Assembly: GCA_017591395.1 (NCBI GenBank) | Contig: WEDG01000417.1 | Span: 44,304 to 108,303 of the forward strand | From: Schistocephalus solidus | Taxonomy: Eukaryota; Platyhelminthes; Cestoda; Diphyllobothriidea; Diphyllobothriidae | Length of the DNA: 64,000 bases | Direction: 5' to 3' | Shown: positions 32,640-45,440 of the stretch, piece after piece | Layout of the letters: every line of letters begins with the position of its first letter | Position numbering within the stretch: position 1 is the first letter of the stretch | The notes under the pieces: generated by a model | Seen by the model: only the letters and a program-made list of their open reading frames with translations | Told to the model about the DNA's origin: nothing | Databases searched by the model: none | Position numbers and translations under genes: made by a program

Positions 32640-35600
32640 AAGCTCTCAAACTTGCATTCACCTGATTTTCGTAAAAACAAAACAAAATTTTCCGTTCTCC
32701 GAAGGGATATATTCCAAAATCTTCCAGCTTATATTAATGTTCATTCATAGTACTGCCCCATTTAGCCCCGTTATTCCATTAATAAACTGACCTGAGGTGA
32801 TCTCTTTATTATTGAAGAGCTTTTTGTTCATCAATTTAATGCAAAAAACAGAAAAAAACGCCTTAAACTGCCTGCCCTGCTACTACCTCAAATTCTGATA
32901 TAGACATTTCATGAGTTAGGCAATCTACTGTACATGGCGGCAACTCCACAGGCCCCAGCAACATCTGCAAGCTAAAAGAGGCCAAATTTCTCACCAGAGG
33001 CGAAAATCGATCGAATGGCGATCTGCCAGCTCACAGTTCATCAGCAAACCGATCCATATTCGATGCTAATACCTTGTCTGGGCTGAGTAATTCGTCAGAA
33101 AGGGAGCATCCGGACGAACACCGCTTCGAGTGACAGTACTGATCAACCAATATGGTGAGTAATTATCACATCAATCAACAGCATCGGGATGAAGTTGCGG
33201 AGATTAAAGATTCAGTGCCTGCGAGAGCAAACTTACTGAAGCAAGTACGACCAACTGCGATGAGCATGAGTGCTCCGAATGTTAGCGGTATGGTTTCTAC
33301 TAGCTGCATCGTAAAATGACTAAAACACGTGTTGTGGTATCCAAGGCTATGTTTTAAGGCAAATCTGAATGGCCCGAATTCGTTTTTCAACGACCAAACA
33401 TGAGCAGAACATAATTTAACCACATCGGGCAACTGATTATATCCTAAGTTTGGGTTTCAGTTTTGTGCGTACGTCTAGTTGTTTGCTTTGTGGCCTGACT
33501 GTTACTTGAGGAGATGCATGTTGAAATGTTTGTAAGTTCAGCTCGAATGCAACCATTGTCATTCTGTAGGTCAAAGCTTTTAATGTAGGCCAATCAAGTA
33601 AAGAGTTGTGCCACCTAAAATAAATAAGGCGTTTAAGAGCAGAATGTTGAATTGGCCCGCATACAGAATTTAGAGTTAACTTTAAAATCTACCAGCAATA
33701 GAGCAGTAGGACCTCCAGGTATCATATTTTCTCTGTGTCCTGTGTGCATATGGGAGGTTTGTAGCCATCCTCGTTTGCAGCTGGAGCTTATGTAATTTCA
33801 ATTAAAATCTATTTCACTAGCAGGCCAATTTATTGGATGAATGACGATCATCAAACCAAAAGGGACTACTATGACTTCGTACACTGATAATGTTACTGAA
33901 CATCTATCACTCGAGTCGGTCGATTCCTTCTTGGGTCCTTCCAACTTGAAGACGGTTGCTTAGCTTGCAATAGACTCAGATAGTGACCGAGTTAGTGGAT
34001 GAAGACCGCAGTTGTTGCGCAGCATCTCTGGTCAAACCCAACACATATTAAGTTAAAAGCCAGTGAGGTTGGCGATCTCTTCATTCTCTCAAGTAGGCAC
34101 CTGAATCCTCAAGCAACGGCCCTCGCCTTTCATCTTCATCAAGGCCTAGTCTTTCAAGCAGCGGTGAGGGACACGAGGGAAGGGTGGAGGGCCATGCAGA
34201 GTGCAGTTCTTGCCATGAGAACCCATATTGCACCCATTCTACTCACTGGGACCCGTGTCGTCCACATCCATTGCACCAGTCACCTATTTACTTCGGTACT
34301 CAGGTAACTCAAGGTCACTCTGTTTCACTTCCAAGATTCCTGCTGCAAAGCAACCTCACCTACTTCCAGACCGACTGACCTGCGACCATACGACCCATTA
34401 CAGTTCGAACACACGTGTATTCTGACAGTCACCGCTGTCCAAGTTCCGCCTGAGGACGCCAACCCTAGGCCAATGAAAACAAATTTGGACAAAACAAAAC
34501 ATTCGCAATTGCTCACCATAAACACATTAAAATGGTCGACACCACAGTCTTGCTCCCATACTCTTCCGTGCATGACTTAATACCGTAAGCAAACGCGTGG
34601 CCTCACCAGCGACCACTGGCACCCGATATGGCAGCCAGGAGATCTTGTTTAAAAAAAACCCCACCTTACAGAGACTTCTGCCGTACCCTGTTATTTGAGG
34701 TTTGCTTTTATGATGGAGGTAGCACCGCCAAGTATAAATACGGTCACCAGCTACTACAAGTCCACGGAAGTGCGTCCGTAGTGCGTTTGGCCGAAAGAAA
34801 ATAAGCAACAGAGTCAGTTCAAGGATGTTAACGAGTGAACGAGGTGACTTTTCGCCCGAGAATGGGGAAAGCATAAGTTAGTTGGGACTCAAGGAGGTCA
34901 GTTTGGTCGGCATCCCGGTCGAGAGACTGCACAGGGGCTGACTTTCGTTCCCGAAGCGCATCCCCGACACTACGATAATTTCCTAGGTGGCCGATGATGT
35001 TCTGCTATTCATTTTTAAACCTGAAACATGGTGTTTTAATTGGGGTGATGTAGTGCACAGGAGTAAAAGTACGCGAGGTTTCATGGTGGTGACCTCGCCA
35101 AACTCCCAAATGAAAATCTTAAGGACATTCTAAACCAACCAGGTTTCAAGATGGAGTAAAGAGACGCCGAAGAGTTTGACTGTAAGTGTCTCGGAGGGTA
35201 CTTATGAGATAATGCTACTCATGCTTTCTGCTCGATAGGTGTACCACGCACGTACTATAGCTCCAACCTAATTACTGCTTTCTGAATTTAGAAAGACTCT
35301 ACTGTGAAGCATTCTCTCCAACTTTTCGCCATTTTTGGATTTAATGGTTTATTTTGACCACTTCTCTGGAATTGCCAGTATGACCGCGTAATCCTTCCTA
35401 TGAAGAATGATTGACCGTGCATGCAGATGGAAAAGTCCTAGAAAATATGCACTAATTACGCAGCGATTTTCGCAAGAATGAACAGGACGGTAAATGGTAG
35501 GATTCTCTTCTGCAACTCAACTCCGCAAAGCCTTTTGATATCTTAGCATTTATATACTGTTGCCGTTTATACGAGGATGCAACTTTCCTGAAAAAAATCG

Positions 35601-38600
35601 TTGGATGTTTCCTCTGGAACTCGGCTCATGGCATGGATTTTCAAACGATTCAAACTTGACAGCACTTAGTGGCATTAATGGAGTACATTTACTCAGCGAA
35701 CTGAGTGATGAAGTGTGAGGCATCTTATGTATAGTTGGAGGAATTTGTGGTACAAAGCAGAAAGTGTTAAGTGAGACTGCATGAAAATTAAGATTCGAAA
35801 CTGAATAACTTATTACACGCAACCTTTGCCTTAAACGAGAAGTGTTCATGACTATGCTTTTTAAATAAACTTAAACTTGTAAAAATAGGAGCAAATACGA
35901 AACAAGGTTAAAGACAGCGGAAAAACTGTTTTTCTCCTTAAGAAATTTCTTGTTTATATATTCCTGGGTATTCTACCCCCTTATAAGGAAATTCGGCGCA
36001 AAATTTACACTGTCTGAATAAATTTGCGACACAGTCAGCACCCAGCCTGCCTGTCACCAATCAATACTGGATTCCATTTTCCTCGCATTACATTAGGCTA
36101 CGAATCTCCATAAATGATTTTTATTAAAATTCTGAAGTGTTCTTTCGATTAGACAGGATCACTCAAGGTGGAGGTTAAGAACCACTCATTTTGCAGCATA
36201 GTCTACAGATATTTGCATCACGAAAACATTCCGGCTTTTTATTGCTCCTTCCGGTAAACCCGCACTGGGTACAAACTGATTGCGTAAGTCATCCTAATTT
36301 TTTCAATTTATTTTAATCTCCTTTATAAATTCAAATATGTGTTATATAAAAGAGACACGAAAATAAAATTTACTGCACTCAGCTATGTTCATTTTAAATT
36401 ACATAACCGAAGAAAGTGTACGTGTCATGTTTGTTAATGTGTATCTATCGATTTTTGCTGTCAACACGCCGTAACACTTGTATTTCGGGCTGTATACTTT
36501 CAATGTAATGAAAACTATGAATTCTCTATACACTTTTAAGAAGATACGACTATGGACTCCTACAATTTTGCGGTCAATATTAACCATGTTTTATTATTCA
36601 TAAAGCACATTATTAGATAAATAGATACGCTGCAATTCGGATAGTTATTTGGTACTTTAGAAAAATGCAATCATAAATACATTTAACATCCACTTTGTCA
36701 TCCGTTCTATACCGTAAAATATAAATAAGGTGCAACTCACTGCAAAATAAACAACAAAAGGTTAGTTTGTGCATGTTTTCTGTACAAGAAATTGGAATTT
36801 TTTAAGTGTCAAAAGTCACTAGAAGAATCAATACTAGATACACTGTAACTTTTTACCGATTGCCATTTTTTGAGGCAGCGCAATTAAAAGCCAGAATCTT
36901 ACGTAAGTCAAATATTTTCGGAGGATGGTGGACGATATTTTATAATACCGACCCGTGTAAAGTAATACTCTCAAATCAAAAGCACATTTCTAGGTTTCAA
37001 TTGAAATTTCATGCGATAGTAATAAAGGAAATCACAATATTCCTTGGTTATATAGGACGAAATTAGAGAAAGCAGAATATTTTATATGAACAGCTGATCA
37101 GAAAGTCCTCGGCCACCTGTCGGACGTGCGTTAGGAAGTCGATAGTGCATGCTTGTGTGCAGAACTAGGCCTTGCTACAAGTGCACCCCACCTGCATTTC
37201 ATAATTTAAACCTGTTTCGTATTCTTTTTGGTTACTGCACACCTACACTTCGTCTGCTGTGATAGGAACAAAGAAGGGGGCATAATCGTGAGGCGAGTAA
37301 TACGCACCTGTTATCCTAGAGTTGGATTAAAATCTTGTCATGCAGCTACGTCATACTCAACATTGAAAAAATAGTCGTGTAACTAATGAATGTACAATCC
37401 ATTAGCGTTAGCTCGATTATTTTTCAAAGAGTATTTATAAATTTTTTTCTAGATTATGACCTCTTTCGAAACTAAGGCACATGGAAGGGCGAACAGTTTT
37501 ACTCGAGAGTACATTCAGGAATCAAAGCACTTTTTGAATGTGCGCCTGATTACATCTAATGCCTGATATCCGCGGTTCCAATTTTATAGTGGGAAACATT
37601 AACTATTACATGTATATCGCTTATTTACTGATATAGCATGCCTCTTCAGAGCAACACACGTGGGTAATTGAAACGATTTTGTTTCAAAAAAGTTTTTCTA
37701 TATCTAATGCAGGACACATATGGTGATGTACAACTTTCTTGTCAGTGTTTTTAAGTCAAATTCTTGGTTTAAGAGACGCAAGGACTAACGAATTTAGTGC
37801 GTATTTGTTTTTGCGGTTGCATTTATAAATAAGATTGTTTGAGCCACCTGAACTAATTCGCAATTGAAAATTAACATATAATGGTATTTTTATTACTATA
37901 AGACTAGACCCCACTTCCATCCGTACTGCAAAGTAATGCGCGTATTCCACTCGGCTTTGCAAAAACGCGTATTTTGCCAAAGGTTTGACTAATGGAGCAT
38001 ACAGCATACTCTAAATATACGAGTCATACTGCAAGTTCAGATTGTCTCTGGTTGCCTTTTTGCTAAAGAAACCCATAACACAAACACACTGAACCCGAAA
38101 CCTTTACCCGAACACAAAGGAACTGCAAACTCCTTTGACACAGCGACGCATTAGTCTGTCATACAGAAACAAAAGCACTAAAAATGCATCAGAACCGGGA
38201 GTCGATGATATTTTGACAAAATGATCATGTAATTAGGGCCTGTGGTATTTGGCTAAGAGTTATTTCGAGGGGGCTATAACATTAAACTTTTTCAAAGCTA
38301 AAAAAGCTTTACACTATGCGCTACCAGATCACATGAACGACACCTTGATTTGAAGCGAGCATTTTTAGAAATGATGCATTGTTGCAAAGATTCCAGTGGT
38401 TAGAAATTCAGAGAAAAAGCCTGGGTAGAGTAAATGCTTTTTTAGTTTTAGACGACGATAAACGACCAGAAAAAAAAAGATGACCGAATAGCGGTAGAAT
38501 TCCAATAGTATGGTCAGTCATCAATGCTCAACTATCTGGTAACGACAACCCTATAAGAGCACCCACAAAAACGGGTTTTCGTTCTGCACAGAGGGACATG

Positions 38601-38840
38601 ATTTATTCAGTTCCAGGACACTTTATACTTTAACAAACACGAAAATAAGAGCATAAAAGAACTAAAAGTAAATCATGGTCACAAAGGGGTTTTTTCGAAT
38701 TAGTTATCTGGTAGATTCTAGATTGATTGCTTAGGAAATCCTGCTTGGGCAGTCAGCTTGCTGTATCAGAATTGGTGGATTCCATACGTTGCAGTAGGCT
38801 GGGCGGGTAACTTGACCCAGGTGTGATTAAATTCACAGCT
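32640..38840. other. No gene seen
   Basis: About 6.2 kb of intronic sequence, markedly AT-rich after 35.8 kb. A signal-like frame with a good GTAAGT donor at 33300-33220 was considered and not accepted. Nothing else rises above background. Confidence 0.45.
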
Positions 38841-38848
38841 CCCGGTGG

Positions 38849-38931
38849 GGCCTCGTAGCTCAGTTGGCTAGAGCGTTGGTTGTACTAAAGCCTTCCCCTT
38901 GCTGGCGTGGGTTCGTATCCCACCGAGGCCA
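38849..38931 (+). tRNA. tRNA-like gene or pseudogene, anticodon uncertain
   Basis: The acceptor stem GGCCTCG pairs perfectly with CGAGGCC. The D arm is GCTC-AGTTGGCTA-GAGC and the T arm is GTGGG-TTCGTAT-CCCAC. The A box TAGCTCAGTTGG is perfect. The B box GGTTCGTATCC has T in place of the nearly invariant A58. The anticodon region is about 9 nt longer than usual, so either a long variable arm (Ser-like; best fold gives anticodon ACT) or an intron is present. A TTTTT terminator follows at 38937-38941. No SINE body follows. It could be a working tRNA or a recent pseudogene. Confidence 0.55.
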
Positions 38932-38941
38932 CCGAGTTTTT

Positions 38942-40559
38942 CACAAGTGGGTCAAAGGATTTGTTTAAATTAATGAAACAGTCATCGTGAAGGAAAAGTA
39001 CACTGGTTTCACAACAGATGACGAAATTTCAACATTAGTTGAAAAACTCGTATATCCTGCCAATTCCAACTGCCGCATGCCACTAGAAGACTTCAATATG
39101 GTGGCACCGCAACCGTTGTTCGGATTCAGTCCGTCAAAAGAGGGAACCTGTAGCCGTATTCGTCACCGGGGTGCAATGCTGTAACGCTTCCAAACTCCCA
39201 CTTCGTTATGCATCACTTGCAATCGGTAACAAATAGGTTTTACCTCTAGTGTTTATTTCCCCCACAATAAAGAAGTTACGGAACATTTTTATGGTACCTG
39301 ACTAATGAAAAACAGCTGCCAACTTGAAACCACAAACACTAATCGACAGTAGATTAGGTAAACTGCAACATGTACCAAAGGCGGCGCCTTCAAACAAAGG
39401 AAAGGTCATCGCTGGAATTCGGCAGCAGGTACCTCACCTTCGATAAAAACTAAGAAAGTACAGCTTTGAAGGATTTCAAGATTAATATTACTTCGGTGCA
39501 TTGGCATCAAGTCGATAAGAGAGCTTTCTAAATTGGGCCACTATTTTTTCCCCATGCACATGAGGATTTTCTTATGAATGCATCGGTTGCTTTGTATAAT
39601 AAGGAAGTCATCTGCAAAATGTCTGATAACCGCTTTGAAGGAAGTAAAATCTTGAGTAACCTTTTAACTTATTCACTTGCAATTTCTCATAATGTCCATA
39701 GTTACAGTTTTCGGCCATTATGGAGCGTTTTTGGTCTTCTGGTGTTAACGGTTTTGTGTACCTATTAGTGTGCACGGTGAAGGAGGAACCATTTCCAGAA
39801 ATTTGTGGAATGATACTAAAGTGTATCCCTCGCGCTCGGAGTTCTAGAGCCACAATTTTCCGATCAGTTGTCGATCCGCCTATTTCTGATTGGCAAGTAC
39901 CTTTCCTGTACTTGGGGTTTCGTTGACCGAAGATCAAAAATAAGGCAGTAATGTTCCCTGCCATCCGCCAACCTGTTACCGGTAAAACATATTTTTTTAA
40001 ACAATTGTATAGAAGGATATGCAAATACGGAATTTGCATAATAAGAGACCAATTGTTGTAAAATTCATGAAACCGCCAATTTCATGAATTCGTGGCAGAG
40101 GTCAGGTCTCTGGCCAATATAGCCAACGGCTCTCATCCCCACGAAGTCCCAGAAGTGGCCCTCATTTTAAATTCATTATGTGAACCCGCTGCAGCTTTAA
40201 TTTATGTTTTAATCACATTGTAACGCGACAAGTTAAAAAGCATATCAGGTGTTAGACATGTGATTTTGGGATGGAAGCACAATAGCCATACAAATCCATT
40301 TTGCCACGGTTCCCGTGGGACAGCTGGCCTGGCTTACACTGTTGTCAGAGGGGCCGGCCATTATTCGTCCACCCAAACATTCAGCTTCAGTGGAATCAAG
40401 TTAATTTGTCAGTTGAAAGACGACAGACCACCACTGGTAAGCGTCGTTTTAGCTAGAAAGTGTGTTTTAGCAATATGTAACAAAATAAGTAGATTCTGTA
40501 TCGACGTCACACTTTCTCTCCTCGTCTCATGTATCAGTGACTGGTGCAGAACCAGCGGA
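38942..40559. other. No gene seen
   Basis: Unassigned intronic sequence. The 143-codon minus frame at 40039-39608 has no motif I recognise. Confidence 0.45.
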
Positions 40560-40720
40560 CAGTACTGAGGTATATGAAGCAGGAGGATATGAAATCGCTA
40601 GGACACGCATTTTATTCGAATGCGACTATCACTCCAACCCTTCATCAGAGATAGTTACCCTTATCTGTAACCATCGCTGATGAAGGATTCGGGTGAAAAT
40701 GCGTCCCCTCGGGTAAATTA
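40560..40720. mobile_element. PLE pLTR remnant with two facing hammerhead-like pieces
   Basis: The minus strand carries CTGATGAAGGGTTGGAGTGA (40620-40650) followed by ATTCGAATAAAATGCG, a decayed hammerhead and tail. The plus strand carries CGCTGATGAAGGATTCGGG about 40 nt away. The upstream AAGCAGGAGGATATGAAATC corresponds to the AAGAAGAAGAGGAAATCATT pLTR block. Both cores keep CTGATGA but lack a proper GAAAC-GTC half. Confidence 0.45.
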
Positions 40721-41269
40721 ATTTCTTGCCCCAGCGGTGGCGTCTGCTCCTTCTCAGCTGCGAAGTTGAAATCACCTTTTTCCCGTGTATCCGCATTCAT
40801 ATTCCAACAACCGCCTCTCCCTCTCCCAAATATTCTGGAGCCCAACCGTAGGGAAACCTGAAAATGTGCGTTGTAAACAGTGCTTCTCAAATTATCCAAA
40901 GCCCGGCACTCGTGTACTAAGTTACAGTCGACTACCATCAACAAAGTTCGCTGGTCGCGATACTGATGCCACTAATCTATTCAAATTGGAAGTTGAATGG
41001 CTTGTGATATAAAAACCTTCCAACCGTAACTAATGGAAGACGCCGCTTTTATTTCAGCTGTGGAGCGGTCTGACAGTCTGCTGACAACGGTTGCGCATTC
41101 AAATATCTGTTTCTACTGGTTCATTGCTAAGAGACGGCTAGCAAATACAGTTACTGGCTCATCTTGTGAAATTGTAACCGAAACTATAAAGTATATTTCA
41201 GATCAAAAAGATTGAGTACCCCACAGCATACCTTCAACATATTTTAGTCGATTCAGAATGCTGACATTT
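40721..41269. other. No gene seen
   Basis: Unassigned intronic sequence. Confidence 0.5.
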
Positions 41270-42090
41270 GAATGAGCTTCTTTGTAGCCGCAAGCAAAAA
41301 CTTGATAAAAAGTGGCTACTTAAGTAACCTGATTTTTGTCATTTGTTAACGTTGTTGTTAACTCAAGTATATTTTTATTGAAAGCAATCACAAAGTCATT
41401 CTTTATTGTACATTTCTGGTAGAAAATTATGTCTTCTTTCCATTTTATACGTGACGCAAAGAAATAATTACATTTTGATAAAAAACTTTTTTATTCTTGA
41501 AAAATTTGAGCCCCAGGCCAGCACTCGAGTTTAAGGTTTCAAATCTAATTGCGGCATATTCTTTGTGAAGAGAAAATCCAGCATTTTTCTAAGATTTGAA
41601 GATGCCATTCAGAACACCGTTTAAAATTTTGCACTTGATGTGGACTTCAAAGACAGCATCAATATAGTGACGGGTACGATGCTGTTTAAATCGATAATTT
41701 ACGGTTTGAAACGTATTCTTGTTAAAAAAATGTTCCTTAACCAAGAAATGATATTTTGTCCTAGTATAAAATCGAAAAACCCCGTAATTTGCTATCAAGT
41801 CAGCATAAAAATAATTTTTATATTTCTTATTTCCATAAATTATCATTGAACTTATAAGGGTATCGAAAATCGAGATGAGAAGCTCATACTGCGGAGGCAG
41901 TGATTTTTCCAAATATAATTTTTAAAGCAGCTGGAAAAGAACTAATTCAAAGATTGGCATCCCATTTCGGTAACATTGCAGGACATTCAATATTATAACC
42001 ACTCCTAAGTTATGCTTTCTGATAAAAGATGACTTTTTGAAATTTTCTGAAAATTTCGTGAGATAGATCGGCTACTGTAAGTTGGAGATG
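41270..42090. mobile_element. Foldback/MITE relative
   Basis: Left arm with TGGCTACTTAAGTAACCTG and AACTCAAGTATATTTTTATT; right arm with CTTATAAGGGTATCGAAAAT, GCGGAGGCAGTGATTTTTCC and an outer end GGCTACTGTAAGTTGG. These correspond to the CTACTTAAGTAG, CTCTTATAAATTC and ACAGTAG blocks of the 6972-7945 element. The arms have diverged considerably. Confidence 0.5.
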
Positions 42091-43593
42091 AACACTTTCA
42101 TTTTAACTGTTAAACATGTTAATCGCTTCATAATATGGATAGGGTAATTACGCCGGACTTTATGCAAACACTCAAAGGGGAAATGGAATGATTTGTCGGT
42201 CTCCCAATAAGGTTAGGTTAACGAGTTCTTCGACAAACCTACCCCTCCTTCTCTTCCGTGTACACCCAAGCTTTCCTGTGCCCTTAGCAGGCTTAGATTT
42301 TACTGACGAATACATAAGACCCCAGCCTGAAGGTGCTATTTATGCACGGTCTGGTATTTTCGAGCTGCATGGTCAACACATGTGGTCCAAGACATACGCG
42401 TCGTGTGAGCCACACAACGCTGCTGAAGGAAGAAGCAGCCAAGTGGGAGAGTTAAGAATGGAAAACAGTCATGGTCTGTAGCAGTCACCAGTTTATGTAG
42501 CCTGCTGAGTCAGGGACGTGTCCAAAAGCACCCTGCGGGCTGTTAGCACAGGACCATGTTGTTTGGAAGACAGCCACGTCACCCCATCACGGACGCATTA
42601 ATGTATGTACGTCTGACTGTAAGATATTTTGTGGGGCACAGTGAGCGACACTACAGTAGATGCAGGCGCAAAATGATTCATTTTGCACCCGTTACGACAC
42701 CCAATCTGCCAGTAATCTCACCGACATACTTTAAACCTTACTCGATAGAGCTGTCGCAAATTTCCGGTACCGAACTGTTGTCTTGACGAGGAAACAACCT
42801 TATCCAGGTTTATGTAATTATAAATCTGTCCTAAGTCTAAATCTTTCGGTGCGATCTCAGCTAAAAATTCCACAGGTTCTTTTCTACCTCCCACAAATAG
42901 AAGTTTTCGTGTTTTTACCACATCTATAGTAGATACTTGAATAGTACTTTTACGCCATATCTACTGCCTCTGTGTTGGCCTTTTGAGGTCAGTTCCCACT
43001 CGCGGAAGCAATCCCTCATGTGTCTTCGAGCCGAGTCTTGGCAGCGTGAATGTCAGCTGATGCCCATTTCTCCCACCTTAAAACCTAGCAACGAAAACAA
43101 GAGAGACTGAACTGGCCGACCAGCTGACCCATTCGACAAATTTTGTTCCTGCCTAGGGTCACCCAGTCACATACATAAAACGGGGCATTCCAGTAGATAT
43201 CCAAAGCATTTAATACGGCAAGTAAGAAACGTTGAGATTTACACCGAGATATAAGGCGTGTGAAGAGAATATATGAAGTCGTCAAAACTTCAAACTTGGT
43301 GTTAACAAGCAGTTACGCAAGGGAGTTACTGTCCTAGTGTGGCTCCGAGTTGATCTTGTACGGCCTTCGATTTCTCCTGGGATGATATTCCGAAAAATGA
43401 ATTTAGGTAACAGACTGCAAATGCAATGTTGCAATCACCGTTGCATTGTCGCTCACCAGAGCTTAAATACGCAAGGCCATTCTGGACACTAGCACCACCT
43501 CAGAATAAATTTTAAAATCCACAGATCATGGGTGTTTGAAGTCCCAACAACATGCAGGCGCGTGCTTGGCAGAAATAAATGGACAACCTTAGT
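42091..43593. other. No gene seen
   Basis: Unassigned. A short piece at 43090-43120 resembles the SINE body antisense (AACAAGAGAGACTGAACTGG) but is too short to call. Confidence 0.45.
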
Positions 43594-43599
43594 TTTAAT
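43594..43599 (-). promoter_or_regulatory. ATTAAA polyadenylation-like signal
   Basis: ATTAAA on the minus strand, about 75 nt after the TGA stop of the candidate secreted-protein gene. The motif is common in AT-rich DNA, so it supports the model only weakly. Confidence 0.25.
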
Positions 43600-43673
43600 T
43601 CGTTAACATTCCCTCGCGCCTTCATGTGTAGCCACGGCAACTGTTGTTAGTGCATATCTCTCATTATGGAGCC

Positions 43674-43775
43674 TCACCACAGCTGTTCAAGTTTTTGTGC
43701 ATCAGTGCAAATCCTCTTTTTAAAAAATTTGCTTTCCGGAATCCTCATAAACCCTTTTTGCGAAGGAGTCTTGGC
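43674..43775 (-). CDS. Candidate small secreted protein, exon 2
   Basis: Proposed second exon of the nested gene whose first exon ends at 43819. A pyrimidine-rich acceptor (TTAATTTTCAG) precedes 33 codons and a TGA stop. The reading is AKTPSQKGFMRIPESKFF then KKRICTDAQKLEQLW, basic and with one cysteine. The frame stays open only if the 43-nt intron (43776-43818) is removed. Introns this short are common in flatworms. An ATTAAA polyadenylation-like signal lies downstream at 43594-43599. No family is recognised. The exon could be a chance open frame, because 33 open codons are not rare. Confidence 0.4.
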   Translation of the reverse strand, partial: AKTPSQKGFMRIPESKFFKKRICTDAQKLEQLW

Positions 43776-43818
43776 CTGAAAATTAACACAATATAGTTGG
43801 TACGGTTAGCTATTTAAC

Positions 43819-44007
43819 CCCATGCGGTGGCAATTTTAGTCCATATGTAAAAAAGTCATAAATACTGCTGCACTTTTGAATGTCGCTGTGTGTTTTTCGG
43901 AAGGCCGCACAGTGGCAGATCGGAAGGCCGAACGATAAACCGGAAAGAGTTGCGCAGGCAACGATTACCATTAAAGAATAGAAAACTAGAATAAATTTTG
44001 CAGACAT
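43819..44007 (-). CDS. Candidate small secreted protein, exon 1 (signal peptide)
   Basis: The 63 codons start MSAKFILVFYSLMVIVACAT, a textbook secretory signal (charged start, hydrophobic core, small residues). A mature part follows with a CHC pair (cysteines 31 and 33), cysteine 46, and the phrase SSIYDFFTYGLKLPP. If unspliced, the frame runs only two codons further to TAG. If spliced at GGG|GTTAAA to the exon at 43775-43674, the product is 96 residues with four cysteines in the predicted mature part. A TATA box sits 45 nt upstream of the ATG. The gene lies within the 35-kb kinase intron, same strand, about 160 bp from the 5' side of a LINE. It is not a known family to me. A small secreted worm product is inferred from architecture only. 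Confidence 0.45.
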
Positions 44008-44053
44008 ATTTTCCCTCGGGCGGGTTTACTCCAACAACAGGTCCTGATACAGC

Positions 44054-44060
44054 ATTTATA
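44054..44060 (-). promoter_or_regulatory. TATA box of the candidate secreted-protein gene
   Basis: TATAAAT on the minus strand, about 45 nt upstream of the ATG at 44007. Initiation about 30 nt downstream would leave a 5' leader of roughly 15-20 nt. The surrounding sequence is not part of any repeat I recognise in the window. Confidence 0.35.
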
Positions 44061-44655
44061 CTTAGGGGTACTAGTTAGGGGTAGCACCACACATATAGCA
44101 TTTGGTCGCTCCATTTGTCTCGTACAGGTGGTAAATGCTCCTGTGGCCACCTCTAACTTGTACTCAACTCTCAACTGTGGCTCCTCGAAGTTGGGTTCTT
44201 CCCAGCGGCCACACCCCGGGCAACCGTCACGACCGGCGGGCTAAACCAGGTGAGGGTCTCCGATGTTGTGTGTAACTCCACACCCGGTATGTCTGACTCC
44301 CGAACTTCCCACCTCCCCCCTCTCAAAAAGTCCTACGGTGGGGGCGACAGCAACCCCGTAGGCGGCCCAGGCTAACTCGGGTCGTTCTCCCACTTAAACC
44401 AAACCGTGACCCATAGTGGAGTTCGGCAGCCGTCTGGGATGTCCGAGCAGCCCTATTTAGAGACAGCACTGCTTGCCTCCTCGCGGAGGAAGGGGCTAGA
44501 AATGGTGCCCTAAACAAATACTGGTTATCACGTCTTCTGCAGCCGGCCGCGCTTGCAGATCGCAAAATACGCCGTCGGAAAACTCAAACAAACAACATAA
44601 CCACCGTCCCAATCCCCCTCGCCATACCCTCCGGGCTGCTCAGGTGAGTCCACTC

Positions 44656-45440
44656 ATACTAGCAACCTGGAATATCTGTTCCCTTTAGACAATCCTAGGA
44701 GCAACCGGCCGGAACGGAGGACGGCGCTAGTCGCTCGGGAACTGGCGCGCTACAAGGTGGACATTGCTGCTCTCAGCGAGACCAGATTCTTTGAGCAGGG
44801 TCAGCTGGAGGAGGTGGGGGCCGGCTACACCTTCTTCTGGAGCGGCCGGCCAAAGGCAGAGCGACGCGACGCTGGTGTTGCCTTTGCCATCCAGAACGAC
44901 ATCGTGGGACGTCTGCCCTGTCTGCCGCAGGGTATCAATGATCGCCTGATGAGCCTCCGCCTGCCTCGTTGGGGAGACCAGTTCGCCACCATCATCAGCG
45001 CCTACGCTCCCCCCAATGACGAGCTCTGATGCGGCGAAGGACAAATGCTACGAGGACCTGCATGCCCTGCTGGCGACTGTGTCGAAGGTGGACAAGTTAA
45101 TTGTCCTTGGTGACTTCAGCGTCCGCGTTGGGACGGACCACGCTGCATGGCAGGGAGTGCTGGGTCCCCACGGTCACGGTAGCTGTAACGATAACGGCCT
45201 CCTTCTTCTGCGCACGTGTGCGGAACACCGTCTCTTGCTGACCAACACCTTTTTCCGCCTTCCGATGTGGGAGAAGGTCACGTCGGTGCACCCTCGGTCG
45301 CGGCGCTGGCATCTGCTTGACTATGTTCTCGTCCAGAGGCGAGATCGACAGGACGTGCTGGTAACTAAGGCGATCCGCGATGCCGATGGTTGAACAGATA
45401 ACGGCCTCGTCATTTCCCAGATGAGGCTCCGACTGAAACC
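44656..45440 (+). pseudogene. LINE copy 1 endonuclease domain (APE type)
   Basis: Reads LATWNICS, then after a frame change [35 protein letters not shown] (catalytic E of the SETR motif), [29 protein letters not shown] (GDFN block, N changed to S) and [11 protein letters not shown]. Breaks: a frameshift near 44690, another near 45020 and a stop replacing the W of GWTD at about 45392. The N to S change at GDFN and the altered SDH-equivalent end (TDNGLV for TDH) would cripple the active site. Confidence 0.85.

Noticed and set aside
33218..33303. Signal-like minus frame MQLVETIPLTFGALMLIAVG with a perfect CA|GTAAGT donor
   Set aside because: The nearest acceptor (GATCAG, 98 nt on) leads in the required phase to a stop after about 14 codons. 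The attractive cysteine-rich frame there is in a different phase. No TATA box or further exon was found.
43674..44007. Chemokine-like reading of the CxC...C...C pattern in the candidate secreted protein
   Set aside because: Cysteine spacing (13 and 37 residues) does not match CXC chemokines, and such proteins are not expected in flatworms.
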